The translations under genes were made by a program, and so were the position numbers. Below the pieces are notes generated by a model that was not told where the DNA came from, did not search any database, and saw nothing but the letters and a program-made list of their open reading frames with translations. From NCBI GenBank assembly GCA_020425885.1, contig JAGQRA010000898.1:1-8595 (forward strand): DNA of 8,595 bases, given 5' to 3'. This DNA comes from Planctomycetota bacterium. GTDB taxonomy: Bacteria; Planctomycetota; UBA1135; UBA2386. Positions 1 through 5,980 of this stretch are shown one piece after another. Each line of letters begins with the position of its first letter. The first letter of the stretch is position 1.

Positions 1-2
1 CA

Positions 3-368
3 ACGACCGCGAACGGCTGGCTCGGGCTCGGCCTGATCGGGCTCGGCTTGAACTCGCTGCTGACCTGGGACATGCACGTCGTCCACCACCAGAGCTACCT
101 GTCGATGGCGCTCTTGTTCTTCGGCCTCTTCGCGCCGATCCTCGGCCTGCGGCCGGGAGCCCGCCGGGTCTACCTGGCGCTGCACGTCACCTGGTGGCTG
201 GTGATCTGGGTATGGTCGCCGTTCCTCGACGCTTCGATCCGCCTCGATCACCTGATCGGCTTCGGACTCGCCGGCCTGACCCTCACGGCCTTCCTGATCG
301 GTTGGCAGCAAAGGCTCGACATCAGCGGTCACGAACGAGGGGTAGCGGCCGGCCACTGCGCTCACTAG
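3..368 (+). CDS. C-terminal part of a polytopic membrane protein, function unknown (5' end outside window)
   Basis: The frame is open from the left edge and stops at TAG 366-368, leaving 121 residues of a longer protein. A TTG at 48 could serve as a start, but the hydrophobic stretch continues upstream of it, so I read this as a truncated gene. Four hydrophobic segments are visible at about residues 5-21, 31-49, 56-75 and 83-101 of the visible part, rich in Gly, Leu, Trp and Phe. A His cluster (HVVHHQ) lies in the first loop, and a short hydrophilic tail ends the protein. I do not recognise the family. The next gene, a sugar-nucleotide epimerase, starts nine bases downstream on the same strand, so a role in surface glycan assembly or lipid-linked sugar transfer is possible but only inferred from position. 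Confidence 0.7.
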   Translation, partial: TTANGWLGLGLIGLGLNSLLTWDMHVVHHQSYLSMALLFFGLFAPILGLRPGARRVYLALHVTWWLVIWVWSPFLDASIRLDHLIGFGLAGLTLTAFLIGWQQRLDISGHERGVAAGHCAH

Positions 369-371
369 CAT
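366..371 (+). promoter_or_regulatory. Putative -10 box (TAGCAT) directly before the epimerase start
   Basis: TAGCAT fits a TANNNT -10 pattern and ends six bases before the ATG at 378, so transcription would begin at or next to the start codon and give a leaderless mRNA. It overlaps the stop codon of the upstream gene. No Shine-Dalgarno sequence precedes this ATG and no convincing -35 box is visible. A chance match in a short stretch cannot be excluded. Confidence 0.3.
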
Positions 372-377
372 CGCGCC

Positions 378-1508
378 ATGGTTCATGGCGGCAAGACAGT
401 CCTGGTGACAGGGTCGGCAGGGCTCGTCGGCTCGGAGGCGGTCACCTACTACTCCGAGCGCGGCGCCCGCGTCCTCGGCATCGACAACAACATGCGGCGG
501 TCGTTCTTCGGCGACGACGGCGACACCACCTGGAATCGTCAACGCCTCGAACGCGCGCACCCGAGCTACGAGCATCGCGCCATCGACATCCGTGATCGCG
601 CCGCGATCGACGCCGTGTTCGCGACCGAACGACCACAGCTCATCGTCCACTGCGCCGCGCAGCCCTCGCACGACCTCGCCGCGAAGGTGCCGTTCGACGA
701 CTTCGACGTCAACGCCGTCGGCACCATGAACCTGCTCGAGGCCTGCCGGCGACATTGCCCCGAGTCGCCGTTCGTCTTCACCTCGACCAACAAGGTCTAC
801 GGCGACGCGCCCAACGAGATCCCGCTGGTCGAACGCGAGACGCGCTGGGACTACGCGCGCGAACAGGATCGTCAGGGTGTCGACGAGACCTGCCGCATCG
901 ACCGCTGCAAGCACAGCCTGTTCGGCGCCTCCAAGGTCGCGGCCGACATCATGGCGCAGGAGTACGGCCGCTACTTCGACATGCCCGTCGGCGTCTTCCG
1001 CGGCGGCTGCCTTACCGGCTCGCACCACTCCGGCGCCGAGCTGCACGGCTTCCTCGCCTACCTCGTCCGCGCCACGCTCGATGGCCGCCGATACCGCGTC
1101 TTCGGTTACAAGGCCAAGCAGGTTCGCGACAACATCCACAGCCGCGACGTCATCGCCGCGATGGACGCCTTCGCCGCGGCGCCGCGCCCCGGCGAGGTCT
1201 ACAACCTCGGCGGCGGCCGGCGGAACTCGATCTCGATGACCGAGGCGATCGCCGCGATCGAGCGTCGGACCGGCAAGACGCTCGATTACGAATACGTCGA
1301 CGAAGCACGGATCGGCGACCACATCTGCTACATCACCGACATGTCGAAGTTCCGGGCGCACTACCCGAACTGGTCGCTGCAGCACTCCCTGGAGTCGGTG
1401 CTCGACGAGATGGTCGAAGTGATGAGCGCGCGGCTGGGACAACGCGCTCGGGGCGACGCACCCGCTCTCGAGGCTGCCGACGACTCCGACTTGTCGACCA
1501 CGACCTGA
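378..1508 (+). CDS. NAD-dependent epimerase/dehydratase, CDP-paratose 2-epimerase (RfbE/tyvelose epimerase)-like
   Basis: A 376-residue extended short-chain dehydrogenase/reductase. The N-terminal Rossmann fold carries the nucleotide-binding motif TGSAGLVG (residues 11-18) and an acidic residue at the end of strand 2 (D36, in GIDNN), which favours NAD over NADP. The block [10 protein letters not shown] (134-143) matches the active-site strand of CDP-tyvelose epimerase, which converts CDP-paratose to CDP-tyvelose for O-antigen. Other blocks typical of this group are RGGCLTG (208-214), [10 protein letters not shown] (217-226) and [12 protein letters not shown] (247-258). The usual YxxxK is LFGASK here: K186 is kept, but the Tyr position is Phe 182. 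I recall related proteins with the same SLFGASK block, so this may be a subfamily trait. The last 25 or so residues are a low-complexity tail. The cytoplasmic product probably acts on an NDP-sugar; the exact substrate is not established. ATG 378 puts the Rossmann motif right at the N-terminus, which supports this start. Confidence 0.88.
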   Translation: MVHGGKTVLVTGSAGLVGSEAVTYYSERGARVLGIDNNMRRSFFGDDGDTTWNRQRLERAHPSYEHRAIDIRDRAAIDAVFATERPQLIVHCAAQPSHDLAAKVPFDDFDVNAVGTMNLLEACRRHCPESPFVFTSTNKVYGDAPNEIPLVERETRWDYAREQDRQGVDETCRIDRCKHSLFGASKVAADIMAQEYGRYFDMPVGVFRGGCLTGSHHSGAELHGFLAYLVRATLDGRRYRVFGYKAKQVRDNIHSRDVIAAMDAFAAAPRPGEVYNLGGGRRNSISMTEAIAAIERRTGKTLDYEYVDEARIGDHICYITDMSKFRAHYPNWSLQHSLESVLDEMVEVMSARLGQRARGDAPALEAADDSDLSTTT

Positions 1509-1510
1509 GC

Positions 1511-1536
1511 GGCGGCGATTCGCGCGGCGCGCCGCC
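1511..1536 (+). terminator. GC-rich hairpin after the epimerase gene, possible terminator
   Basis: GGCGGCG at 1511-1517 pairs with CGCCGCC at 1530-1536 (7 bp, 12-base loop), two bases after the epimerase stop codon. No T-run follows, so it is not a classical intrinsic terminator. It may instead protect the 3' end, or be a chance product of high GC. Confidence 0.3.
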
Positions 1537-1592
1537 CCGGACAGGAACCGAGGAAGTTCCCGGCAGGATCCTCGTCGGACCGGCCTCAACAC

Positions 1593-1597
1593 GGAGG
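1593..1597 (+). promoter_or_regulatory. Shine-Dalgarno sequence (GGAGG) for the secretin-N-like gene
   Basis: GGAGG lies five bases before ATG 1603, an almost ideal ribosome binding site. It fixes this start, which also places a clean signal peptide at the N-terminus. It contrasts with the genes at 378 and 2397, which have none. Confidence 0.75.
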
Positions 1598-1602
1598 CCT
1601 CG

Positions 1603-2307
1603 ATGCTCAAGACGACACTACTGCCTTTTCTCCTCCTCGCCGCCACTGCGGCCCCGACCATGGCCCAGGAGTTCGCGCTCGAACCGGGGTCGATCGAGGT
1701 CATGGACCTGATCGATCAAGCGGCCCAGCACCTCGGTTGGAACATCCTGAAGAACCCGCAGGAACTCGCCAGCTGCGGTGAGCAGTTCAAGATCCAGAAT
1801 CGGATCACGACCGACACGGCCGGCTGCGAGGACCTGCTGACGACGATGCTCGCCACCCGCGGCATCGCCATCCGCACGCTCGACCGCGACAAGAAGCTCT
1901 ACGAGGCGATCTCGATGCTGGGGCCACGCGCCCGTGAGCTGTTCGCCGGGGCGCCGCAGAAGGGCGTGGACGAGATCCTCGCCCGCCCCAGCCTGCGCGT
2001 CCCGGTCGCGACCGTCATCCAGCTGCAGCACGTCAACGCCATGGTCGCGAACAACGCACTGCGCCCGTTCTTCTCCAACCTGGGATCCAACAACATCGGC
2101 TCCCTCTCGATCGGCAACATCGGCAACTCGACGAGCCTGCTGATCACCGGCATGCAGGATCAGGTCGCCAGCGCGATCGGCCTGATCCGGCAATGCGACG
2201 TCCCGCAGGGCGAGCCGAAGCCCGACCTCGACACCCGCCTCGCCGAGCTGGAACGACGCATCGCCGCGCTCGAGAAGGCGATCGCCGAGCTGAAGCCGAA
2301 GGATTGA
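1603..2307 (+). CDS. Exported protein with secretin-N-like domain and C-terminal coiled coil
   Basis: A 234-residue protein with a signal peptide (positive MLK, hydrophobic core to about residue 18) and a likely cleavage site after A21 (TMA|QE). Residues 30-95 look like a small alpha/beta domain of the secretin/TonB short N-terminal type, with two Cys (58, 75) that could pair. Residues 131-200 resemble the Secretin_N fold: a VIQLQHVNAMVANNAL helix after a strand, a Gly/Asn/Ser-rich loop (160-176), then STSLLITG and a helix ending in IRQCDV, as in type II secretion GspD. The tail 209-232 is a short heptad-like helix (LAELERRIAALEKAIAEL) that could oligomerise. There is no beta-barrel secretin channel and no secretion operon nearby, so it is not a secretin itself. 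It may be a free-standing periplasmic partner or scaffold. The family assignment is by eye and moderate; the export prediction is firm. Confidence 0.75.
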   Translation: MLKTTLLPFLLLAATAAPTMAQEFALEPGSIEVMDLIDQAAQHLGWNILKNPQELASCGEQFKIQNRITTDTAGCEDLLTTMLATRGIAIRTLDRDKKLYEAISMLGPRARELFAGAPQKGVDEILARPSLRVPVATVIQLQHVNAMVANNALRPFFSNLGSNNIGSLSIGNIGNSTSLLITGMQDQVASAIGLIRQCDVPQGEPKPDLDTRLAELERRIAALEKAIAELKPKD

Positions 2308-2373
2308 GGCAGCCTGCACCAGTCGAACACGGCAAGCTCGATTCGGACCGGGTGTGAACGGCCGGCCCGAGCT

Positions 2374-2379
2374 TATGCT
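2374..2379 (+). promoter_or_regulatory. Putative -10 box (TATGCT) upstream of the SGNH hydrolase gene
   Basis: TATGCT matches the -10 consensus at four of six positions including both ends, and lies 17 bases before the GTG at 2397, which would give a leader of about ten bases. No clear -35 box is seen. There is no Shine-Dalgarno sequence before the GTG. Confidence 0.3.
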
Positions 2380-2396
2380 GCCGCACTTCGACCGCC

Positions 2397-3488
2397 GTGC
2401 ACAGATTCGGGTTCATCGCTCTCGCCGTCGCCGCACTGCTGTTCTACGGCTACCTGCGGCTCACCGATGCCGTCATCTACCGCCATGTCGACCTCGAGCT
2501 GTCGAGCTTGCGGTGGCTGCTGCTGTCGATCCTGGTGCTGATCCAAGGCACGTTGATGACGGGCTTCGTCACCTGCGTCGTGCGCGCCCGCGGCCGCATC
2601 GGCAGCCGACGCCTGTGGGCCGCGACCCTGACCTCGGCCTTGATGTTCTTCACGCTGGAAGCCGCCTTCCTGTTCGTCGCGCAGAGCCACAACGTCGGCT
2701 ACACGCTCGCGTCCAGGATCTGGCGACAACGGTACTGGCAGACCAACTCGCTCGGCTATCGCGACCCCGAGCACGTCGCCCGCGCCGACAAGAAGACCGT
2801 CTTCCTGGTCGGTGACTCGTTCGCCGCCGGCGCCGGATCGGCTCGGCGCGAGGACCGCTTCGGCGACCTGCTGGCGGCGCTCGAGCCGCAGTTCAACGTC
2901 CTGAATCTCGGCCGCAGCGGCGCCGACACCGTCGGTGAGTACCACGACCTCCTCGCGCATCCGCTGACGCCCGACATCCTCGTGCTGCAGTACTACCCGA
3001 ACGACATCGAGGGCACGGCGACACGCGGCGGTTGGCAGCTGCCGAAGTTCACGCCGTACGCCGACCTCGGGCCACGCGTGGCCTTCGTGGTCAGGAACTC
3101 GTTCCTGATGAACTTCGTGTACTGGCAGTTCCCGCACGCCGACGGGCTGGCCTACACGCGCTTCCTCGAGCGGGCCTTCGCCGACGAGGGCTTGCTGCTG
3201 CAGCACATTGCCGAGCTGGATCAGTTCTGCTCCTACGCCAAGGCCCGCTCGATCCCGCTCGTGGTCGTCGTGTTCCCGGTCCTGATGGACCTGTCCGAGA
3301 GCCAGAAGCTGACGGAACGGATCGAGGCCCTGCTCGCCGATCGCGGCGTGCCGGTCGTCGACGTGGCCGGACTCGTGAAGGACCTCGAGGTCGGCGAACG
3401 CACGGCCAATCGGCAGGACGCGCATCCGAGCGCCCGCGTTCATGCCCTGGTCGCTGCGGCACTCGATCGGGAACTGCGACGGCTGTAG
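2397..3488 (+). CDS. Membrane-anchored SGNH/GDSL-type hydrolase
   Basis: A 363-residue protein with three N-terminal transmembrane segments (about 4-20, 39-62 and 73-95) and a C-terminal SGNH hydrolase domain. Catalytic blocks are readable: block I VFLVGDSFAAG with nucleophile S141; block II NLGRSGAD with G175; block III YYPND with oxyanion-hole N202; block V DAHPS with D341 and H343. The positively charged loop RARGRIGSRR between helices 2 and 3 should be cytoplasmic, which places the catalytic domain in the periplasm. Such enzymes remove or transfer O-acyl groups on polysaccharides, peptidoglycan or lipids; the substrate here is unknown. The start is GTG 2397. No in-frame ATG gives a better N-terminus, and this start supplies the first membrane helix. 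The gene lies 89 bases after the preceding gene. Polysaccharide modification would fit the epimerase two genes upstream, but this is inference. Confidence 0.86.
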   Translation: MHRFGFIALAVAALLFYGYLRLTDAVIYRHVDLELSSLRWLLLSILVLIQGTLMTGFVTCVVRARGRIGSRRLWAATLTSALMFFTLEAAFLFVAQSHNVGYTLASRIWRQRYWQTNSLGYRDPEHVARADKKTVFLVGDSFAAGAGSARREDRFGDLLAALEPQFNVLNLGRSGADTVGEYHDLLAHPLTPDILVLQYYPNDIEGTATRGGWQLPKFTPYADLGPRVAFVVRNSFLMNFVYWQFPHADGLAYTRFLERAFADEGLLLQHIAELDQFCSYAKARSIPLVVVVFPVLMDLSESQKLTERIEALLADRGVPVVDVAGLVKDLEVGERTANRQDAHPSARVHALVAAALDRELRRL

Positions 3489-3607
3489 CCGGGCCCGGGT
3501 TGCGGCCCATCGACGTCATGCTCCCTTGGGCATCAGGCCGATACGAAAGCGACACAGCCGCCCAGGTTGCAAGTAGCAGCGAGGTGCACTTCCCTCTCAC
3601 AGAAGCC

Positions 3608-4426
3608 ATGAAACCACAGAACCCGAGCCGCCCATTCCTGCACGCCCGCGGCGCCGGCATCGCCGTGCTCGCCGCCGTCCTGGCGACCCCGCTGGCGGCC
3701 CAGCGCGAAGCGGAAACCCACTCCCGCCCGGTCGACCGCCGCTTCTCCTTCGTCGAGGAGACCCTGCACGGCGCCTCGCCGGGCCACCTCGAGTTCGAGC
3801 AGTGGGTGACCTGGAGTCACGGCACGCGCGCCGACTCCGACTTCGATCGGTTCGCCTTCAAGCACGAGATCGAGTACGGCATCTCCGAAGGCGTCCACTT
3901 CGCGATCGACCTCGCCGAGTGGCACACCAGCGACGTCGGCGGTGACTACGTGACCAGGTACGACGCCACCGGCGCCGAGCTGAAGTTCCGCTTCACGGAT
4001 CCGCGCAGCGACGCGCTCGGCGTCGCCTTCAAGACCGAACTCGGCCTCGGACCGCACGAGCTCGAGTGGCAGAACGTGCTGGTCTTGGACAAGATCGTCG
4101 ACCGCTGGGAGGTCGCCTACAACCTCGTGGCCGAAGCCGGGCTGGAGAGCGACCGCCTGTTCGAGTTCGGCGATGGCGAGCTCGGTATCACCCAGAAGCT
4201 CGGCGTGTCCTACGAGGTCGAACCATCGCTCTACGTCGGCGCCGAGATGGTCTACGAGATTCCACCCGACTGGACCTGGGGCGAGCGGCAGAACTTCTTC
4301 GCCGGACCCGATCTCGCCGTGCGCGGCAACGAATGGGCCATGGTCATGACCGCCATGGCGCTGCTGGACGGGGAAGCCACCGCACCGGAGTTCCAGTTCC
4401 GCCTGGTGTTCGAGATCGACTTCTGA
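3608..4426 (+). CDS. Outer-membrane beta-barrel protein, DUF6662-like
   Basis: A 272-residue protein with a signal peptide (RSLike charged start, core GIAVLAAVLATPLA, likely cleavage after A31, LAA|QR). The mature part alternates polar and hydrophobic or aromatic residues in short strands with turns, as in outer-membrane barrels. Clear strands include LEFEQWVTW (61-69), AFKHEIEYGI (83-92), HFAIDLAEWHT (97-107), GAELKFRF (122-129), ALGVAFKTELGLG (136-148), WEVAYNLVAEAGL (167-179) and a final FQFRLVFEIDF ending in Phe, the usual assembly signal for the BAM machinery. The opening strand followed by a KHEIEYGI-like strand resembles what I recall of DUF6662. The frame is open far upstream (to about 3032), but that part lies inside the SGNH gene; ATG 3608 gives the signal peptide. 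The stop codon overlaps the cytochrome gene start by one base, so the two are translationally coupled. Confidence 0.78.
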   Translation: MKPQNPSRPFLHARGAGIAVLAAVLATPLAAQREAETHSRPVDRRFSFVEETLHGASPGHLEFEQWVTWSHGTRADSDFDRFAFKHEIEYGISEGVHFAIDLAEWHTSDVGGDYVTRYDATGAELKFRFTDPRSDALGVAFKTELGLGPHELEWQNVLVLDKIVDRWEVAYNLVAEAGLESDRLFEFGDGELGITQKLGVSYEVEPSLYVGAEMVYEIPPDWTWGERQNFFAGPDLAVRGNEWAMVMTAMALLDGEATAPEFQFRLVFEIDF

Positions 4427-4755
4427 TGTCCGATCGCCGCACCCTTGTCGCGCTGGCGGCGGCGTTGTCGACGATGCTGGTGTCGGCGTGCCAAGCGACC
4501 CCGCTGCCCCGGGTCGACGCCGATTGGGCCATGGCGGCAGCCGACCTCGGTGTCACGCTCGACGAGCTCGAGCGCGGACGTGCGTTGCTGGCGACCGATT
4601 GCGCAGCGTGTCATATCGCGGTGCACCCGTCCGAGCTGACCCTGGAGGACTGGGACGAGGTGCTGCCGCGCATGCTGCAGAAGGCCCAGCTCGAGGCCCG
4701 ACACGGGCAGGCTATCCGCGCCTATGTCGTGACCGCGAGCAACCGGGCGCGGTGA
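4426..4755 (+). CDS. Small monohaem c-type cytochrome lipoprotein
   Basis: A 109-residue protein. The N-terminus is a lipoprotein signal peptide with lipobox VSAC, so C22 is the lipid-modified Cys. One haem c motif, CAACH, sits at residues 59-63, with H63 as proximal ligand. M83 (in LPRMLQKA) is the likely distal ligand, 20 residues downstream, in a helix after the EDWDEV segment. The domain ends in a helix (QAIRAYVVTASN) common to small class I cytochromes. It should be exported, lipid-anchored and carry electrons in the periplasm or at the outer membrane. The start ATG 4426-4428 shares one base with the stop of the barrel gene (TGATG), so reinitiation is likely and the two products are probably needed together. 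The gene ends ten bases from the stop of the convergent minus-strand gene. Confident as cytochrome; electron partners unknown. Confidence 0.87.
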   Translation: MSDRRTLVALAAALSTMLVSACQATPLPRVDADWAMAAADLGVTLDELERGRALLATDCAACHIAVHPSELTLEDWDEVLPRMLQKAQLEARHGQAIRAYVVTASNRAR

Positions 4756-4765
4756 TGGCAACCGA

Positions 4766-5806
4766 TCAGCTGCCGATCGTCAGCGCCAGGGCGTTGCTGC
4801 TCAGCACGGCCGGCGGAGTTTCCATGGTGAAGGACTGGGCGAAGAACGGCAGTCCGCAGTACGCGTTGTTGAGCGGGATCGGCACCGCGAAGGTCCACTG
4901 CCCGGACACCGGCACGCCGACCACGAGGGCATCGAGAGTGATGTAGTCGCTGCAGCCGCAGTTCGGCATGCAGATCGGGCAGCCGAACGGCGGGCAAGTC
5001 AGGCCGAAGCCGATGGCGGTGACACCGACGACGGCGCATGACGATGCACCGGTGGTGAGCAGTTCGACGCCCTCGCCGAGCACCGGGTAGTCGGCTTCCA
5101 GCTGAAGGGGCAGGAATGGCGCGCAGGTGCTCACACAGCCGGCTCCGATCGAGCTCTTGCTCGCGCACTGCACGCAGGGAGTCGTTGCCCCGACCTCGTA
5201 GTGGATGGCGCCGTCGAAGGTGTTCGGCCCCGGTATCGGCGCCGCCCACGGCACGGGCGCATAGTCCCCTCGCGAAAGGGTCAGGTGCGCGGTGGATGCG
5301 GTCGGCCACGGCGCCGGCGGGAAAGGCAGGTTGAGGGTGTACTGCGGCGCGACGATGGCGTACTGCAGCGCCACAGCGTGCACGCCAGGCCCCAGGAACA
5401 CCGGCGGAAACAGGCACACGTGCGAGGGCTTGCCCACACCCTGGGCGACGACGCTGCCGACCCCGGCCGGCAATCCCCATGGCCCGGGCGTCACCGTCTT
5501 GGCGAGGGCGGTGTAGGTGCCCGCCTGCGTCAGGAAGCTGATCAGCCCGGGCGTGCTGACGGGGCTGCTCAGATTGACGTCCAGACTCTTGATCGTGATG
5601 CCACCGAGCGGGATCACGGTCAGATCGAAGAAGATCTGGCTGCCCGCAGCGCCCACGCCCGCGCCGGTGTAGGACGTGACCAGCTCCTGGCCGGTCAGGC
5701 AGCCGACGAGAACTGCGGTCGCGGTTCCGGCCAGCACGCGACGGGCAATGCCGGCGCACCGGTTCGGGTTGAATGCGGTGCCGGTCAGGCAGGTGAAGAA
5801 GTTCAT
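4766..5806 (-). CDS. Secreted two-domain protein with Cys-rich C-terminal domain, function unknown
   Basis: A 346-residue protein. ATG 5806 is chosen because GAGGAG lies six bases upstream; an in-frame extension to 5893 has no such site. The N-terminus is unusual: about 20 polar residues, then ARRVLAGTATAVLVGC, which combines an Arg pair, a short hydrophobic core and a lipobox-like LVGC (C36). Either a lipoprotein or an ordinary secreted form is possible. Residues 55-205 form a beta-rich domain (strands such as QIFFDLTVIPLGGITIKSL, 57-75) of a kind I associate with exported planctomycete proteins; I cannot name it. Residues 219-345 are a second domain beginning GAGC (221-224) that matches the end of the neighbouring kelch-like protein. 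It carries a Cys cluster, CPPFGCPICMPNCGC (271-285), that the neighbour lacks. The gene lies 174 bases downstream of the kelch gene on the same strand and may be cotranscribed with it. Confidence 0.72.
   Translation of the reverse strand: MNFFTCLTGTAFNPNRCAGIARRVLAGTATAVLVGCLTGQELVTSYTGAGVGAAGSQIFFDLTVIPLGGITIKSLDVNLSSPVSTPGLISFLTQAGTYTALAKTVTPGPWGLPAGVGSVVAQGVGKPSHVCLFPPVFLGPGVHAVALQYAIVAPQYTLNLPFPPAPWPTASTAHLTLSRGDYAPVPWAAPIPGPNTFDGAIHYEVGATTPCVQCASKSSIGAGCVSTCAPFLPLQLEADYPVLGEGVELLTTGASSCAVVGVTAIGFGLTCPPFGCPICMPNCGCSDYITLDALVVGVPVSGQWTFAVPIPLNNAYCGLPFFAQSFTMETPPAVLSSNALALTIGS
4772..5152 (-). other. Shared C-terminal domain, copy in the 346-residue protein
   Basis: Residues 219-345. It shares with the kelch protein's end the GAGC opening, an aliphatic strand ending in GF, a Gly-Cys pair, and FAxPxP followed by GL and Q at identical spacing (F306, G318, Q324 against F686, G698, Q704). 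It is probably a beta-sandwich used for surface attachment or sorting; the function is inferred. Confidence 0.6.
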
Positions 5807-5812
5807 GATTCG

Positions 5813-5818
5813 CTCCTC
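5813..5818 (-). promoter_or_regulatory. Shine-Dalgarno sequence (GAGGAG) for the 346-residue protein
   Basis: On the minus strand GAGGAG sits six bases before the ATG at 5806. It decides the start against the longer in-frame reading to 5893. Confidence 0.7.
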
Positions 5819-5940
5819 GGCAGGCGAGGCTGCCGCAAGGTGACGGCCATGCTGGGCCGCCGCAGCTCGGTCGCGAATTGCGCCAACCGTCAATGCTCGT
5901 GACGGCCGCCGACCGGACAGTCCGATCGCGGGATTTCCGA

Positions 5941-5959
5941 CCCCGGCGCTGTCCCGGGG
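5941..5959 (-). terminator. GC hairpin after the kelch gene, possible weak terminator
   Basis: CCCCGG at 5941-5946 pairs with CCGGGG at 5954-5959 (6 bp, 7-base loop), about 20 bases past the kelch gene stop. No U-run follows on the minus strand, so termination would be weak or factor-dependent and readthrough into the next gene is plausible. Confidence 0.3.
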
Positions 5960-5980
5960 CCGGCGCGCCCGACGCTCGCC

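Noticed and set aside
755..1711. A 318-codon plus-strand frame overlapping the epimerase
   Set aside because: Arg- and Pro-rich shadow frame of a conserved epimerase.
1618..2319. A 233-codon open frame on the minus strand opposite the secretin-N-like gene
   Set aside because: It is a shadow frame: the plus strand has a Shine-Dalgarno site, signal peptide and recognisable domain.
2373..3443. A 356-codon open frame on the minus strand opposite the SGNH hydrolase
   Set aside because: Composition is Gln/Glu/Arg/Val-rich and featureless; the plus strand carries all SGNH blocks.
3489..3508. CCGGGCCCGG palindrome and small hairpin after the SGNH gene as a terminator
   Set aside because: The stem is only five bases and no T-run follows.
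3032..3607. In-frame upstream extension of the barrel protein
   Set aside because: It lies within the SGNH gene and has shadow-like composition; ATG 3608 starts a proper signal peptide.
5888..5893. TTGACG on the minus strand as a -35 box for the 346-residue protein gene
   Set aside because: No -10-like sequence is found at 16-18 bases from it.
5914..5924. Short palindrome CGGACAGTCCG between the two minus-strand genes
   Set aside because: Five-base arms are common by chance at this GC content, and it is not aligned with a promoter.
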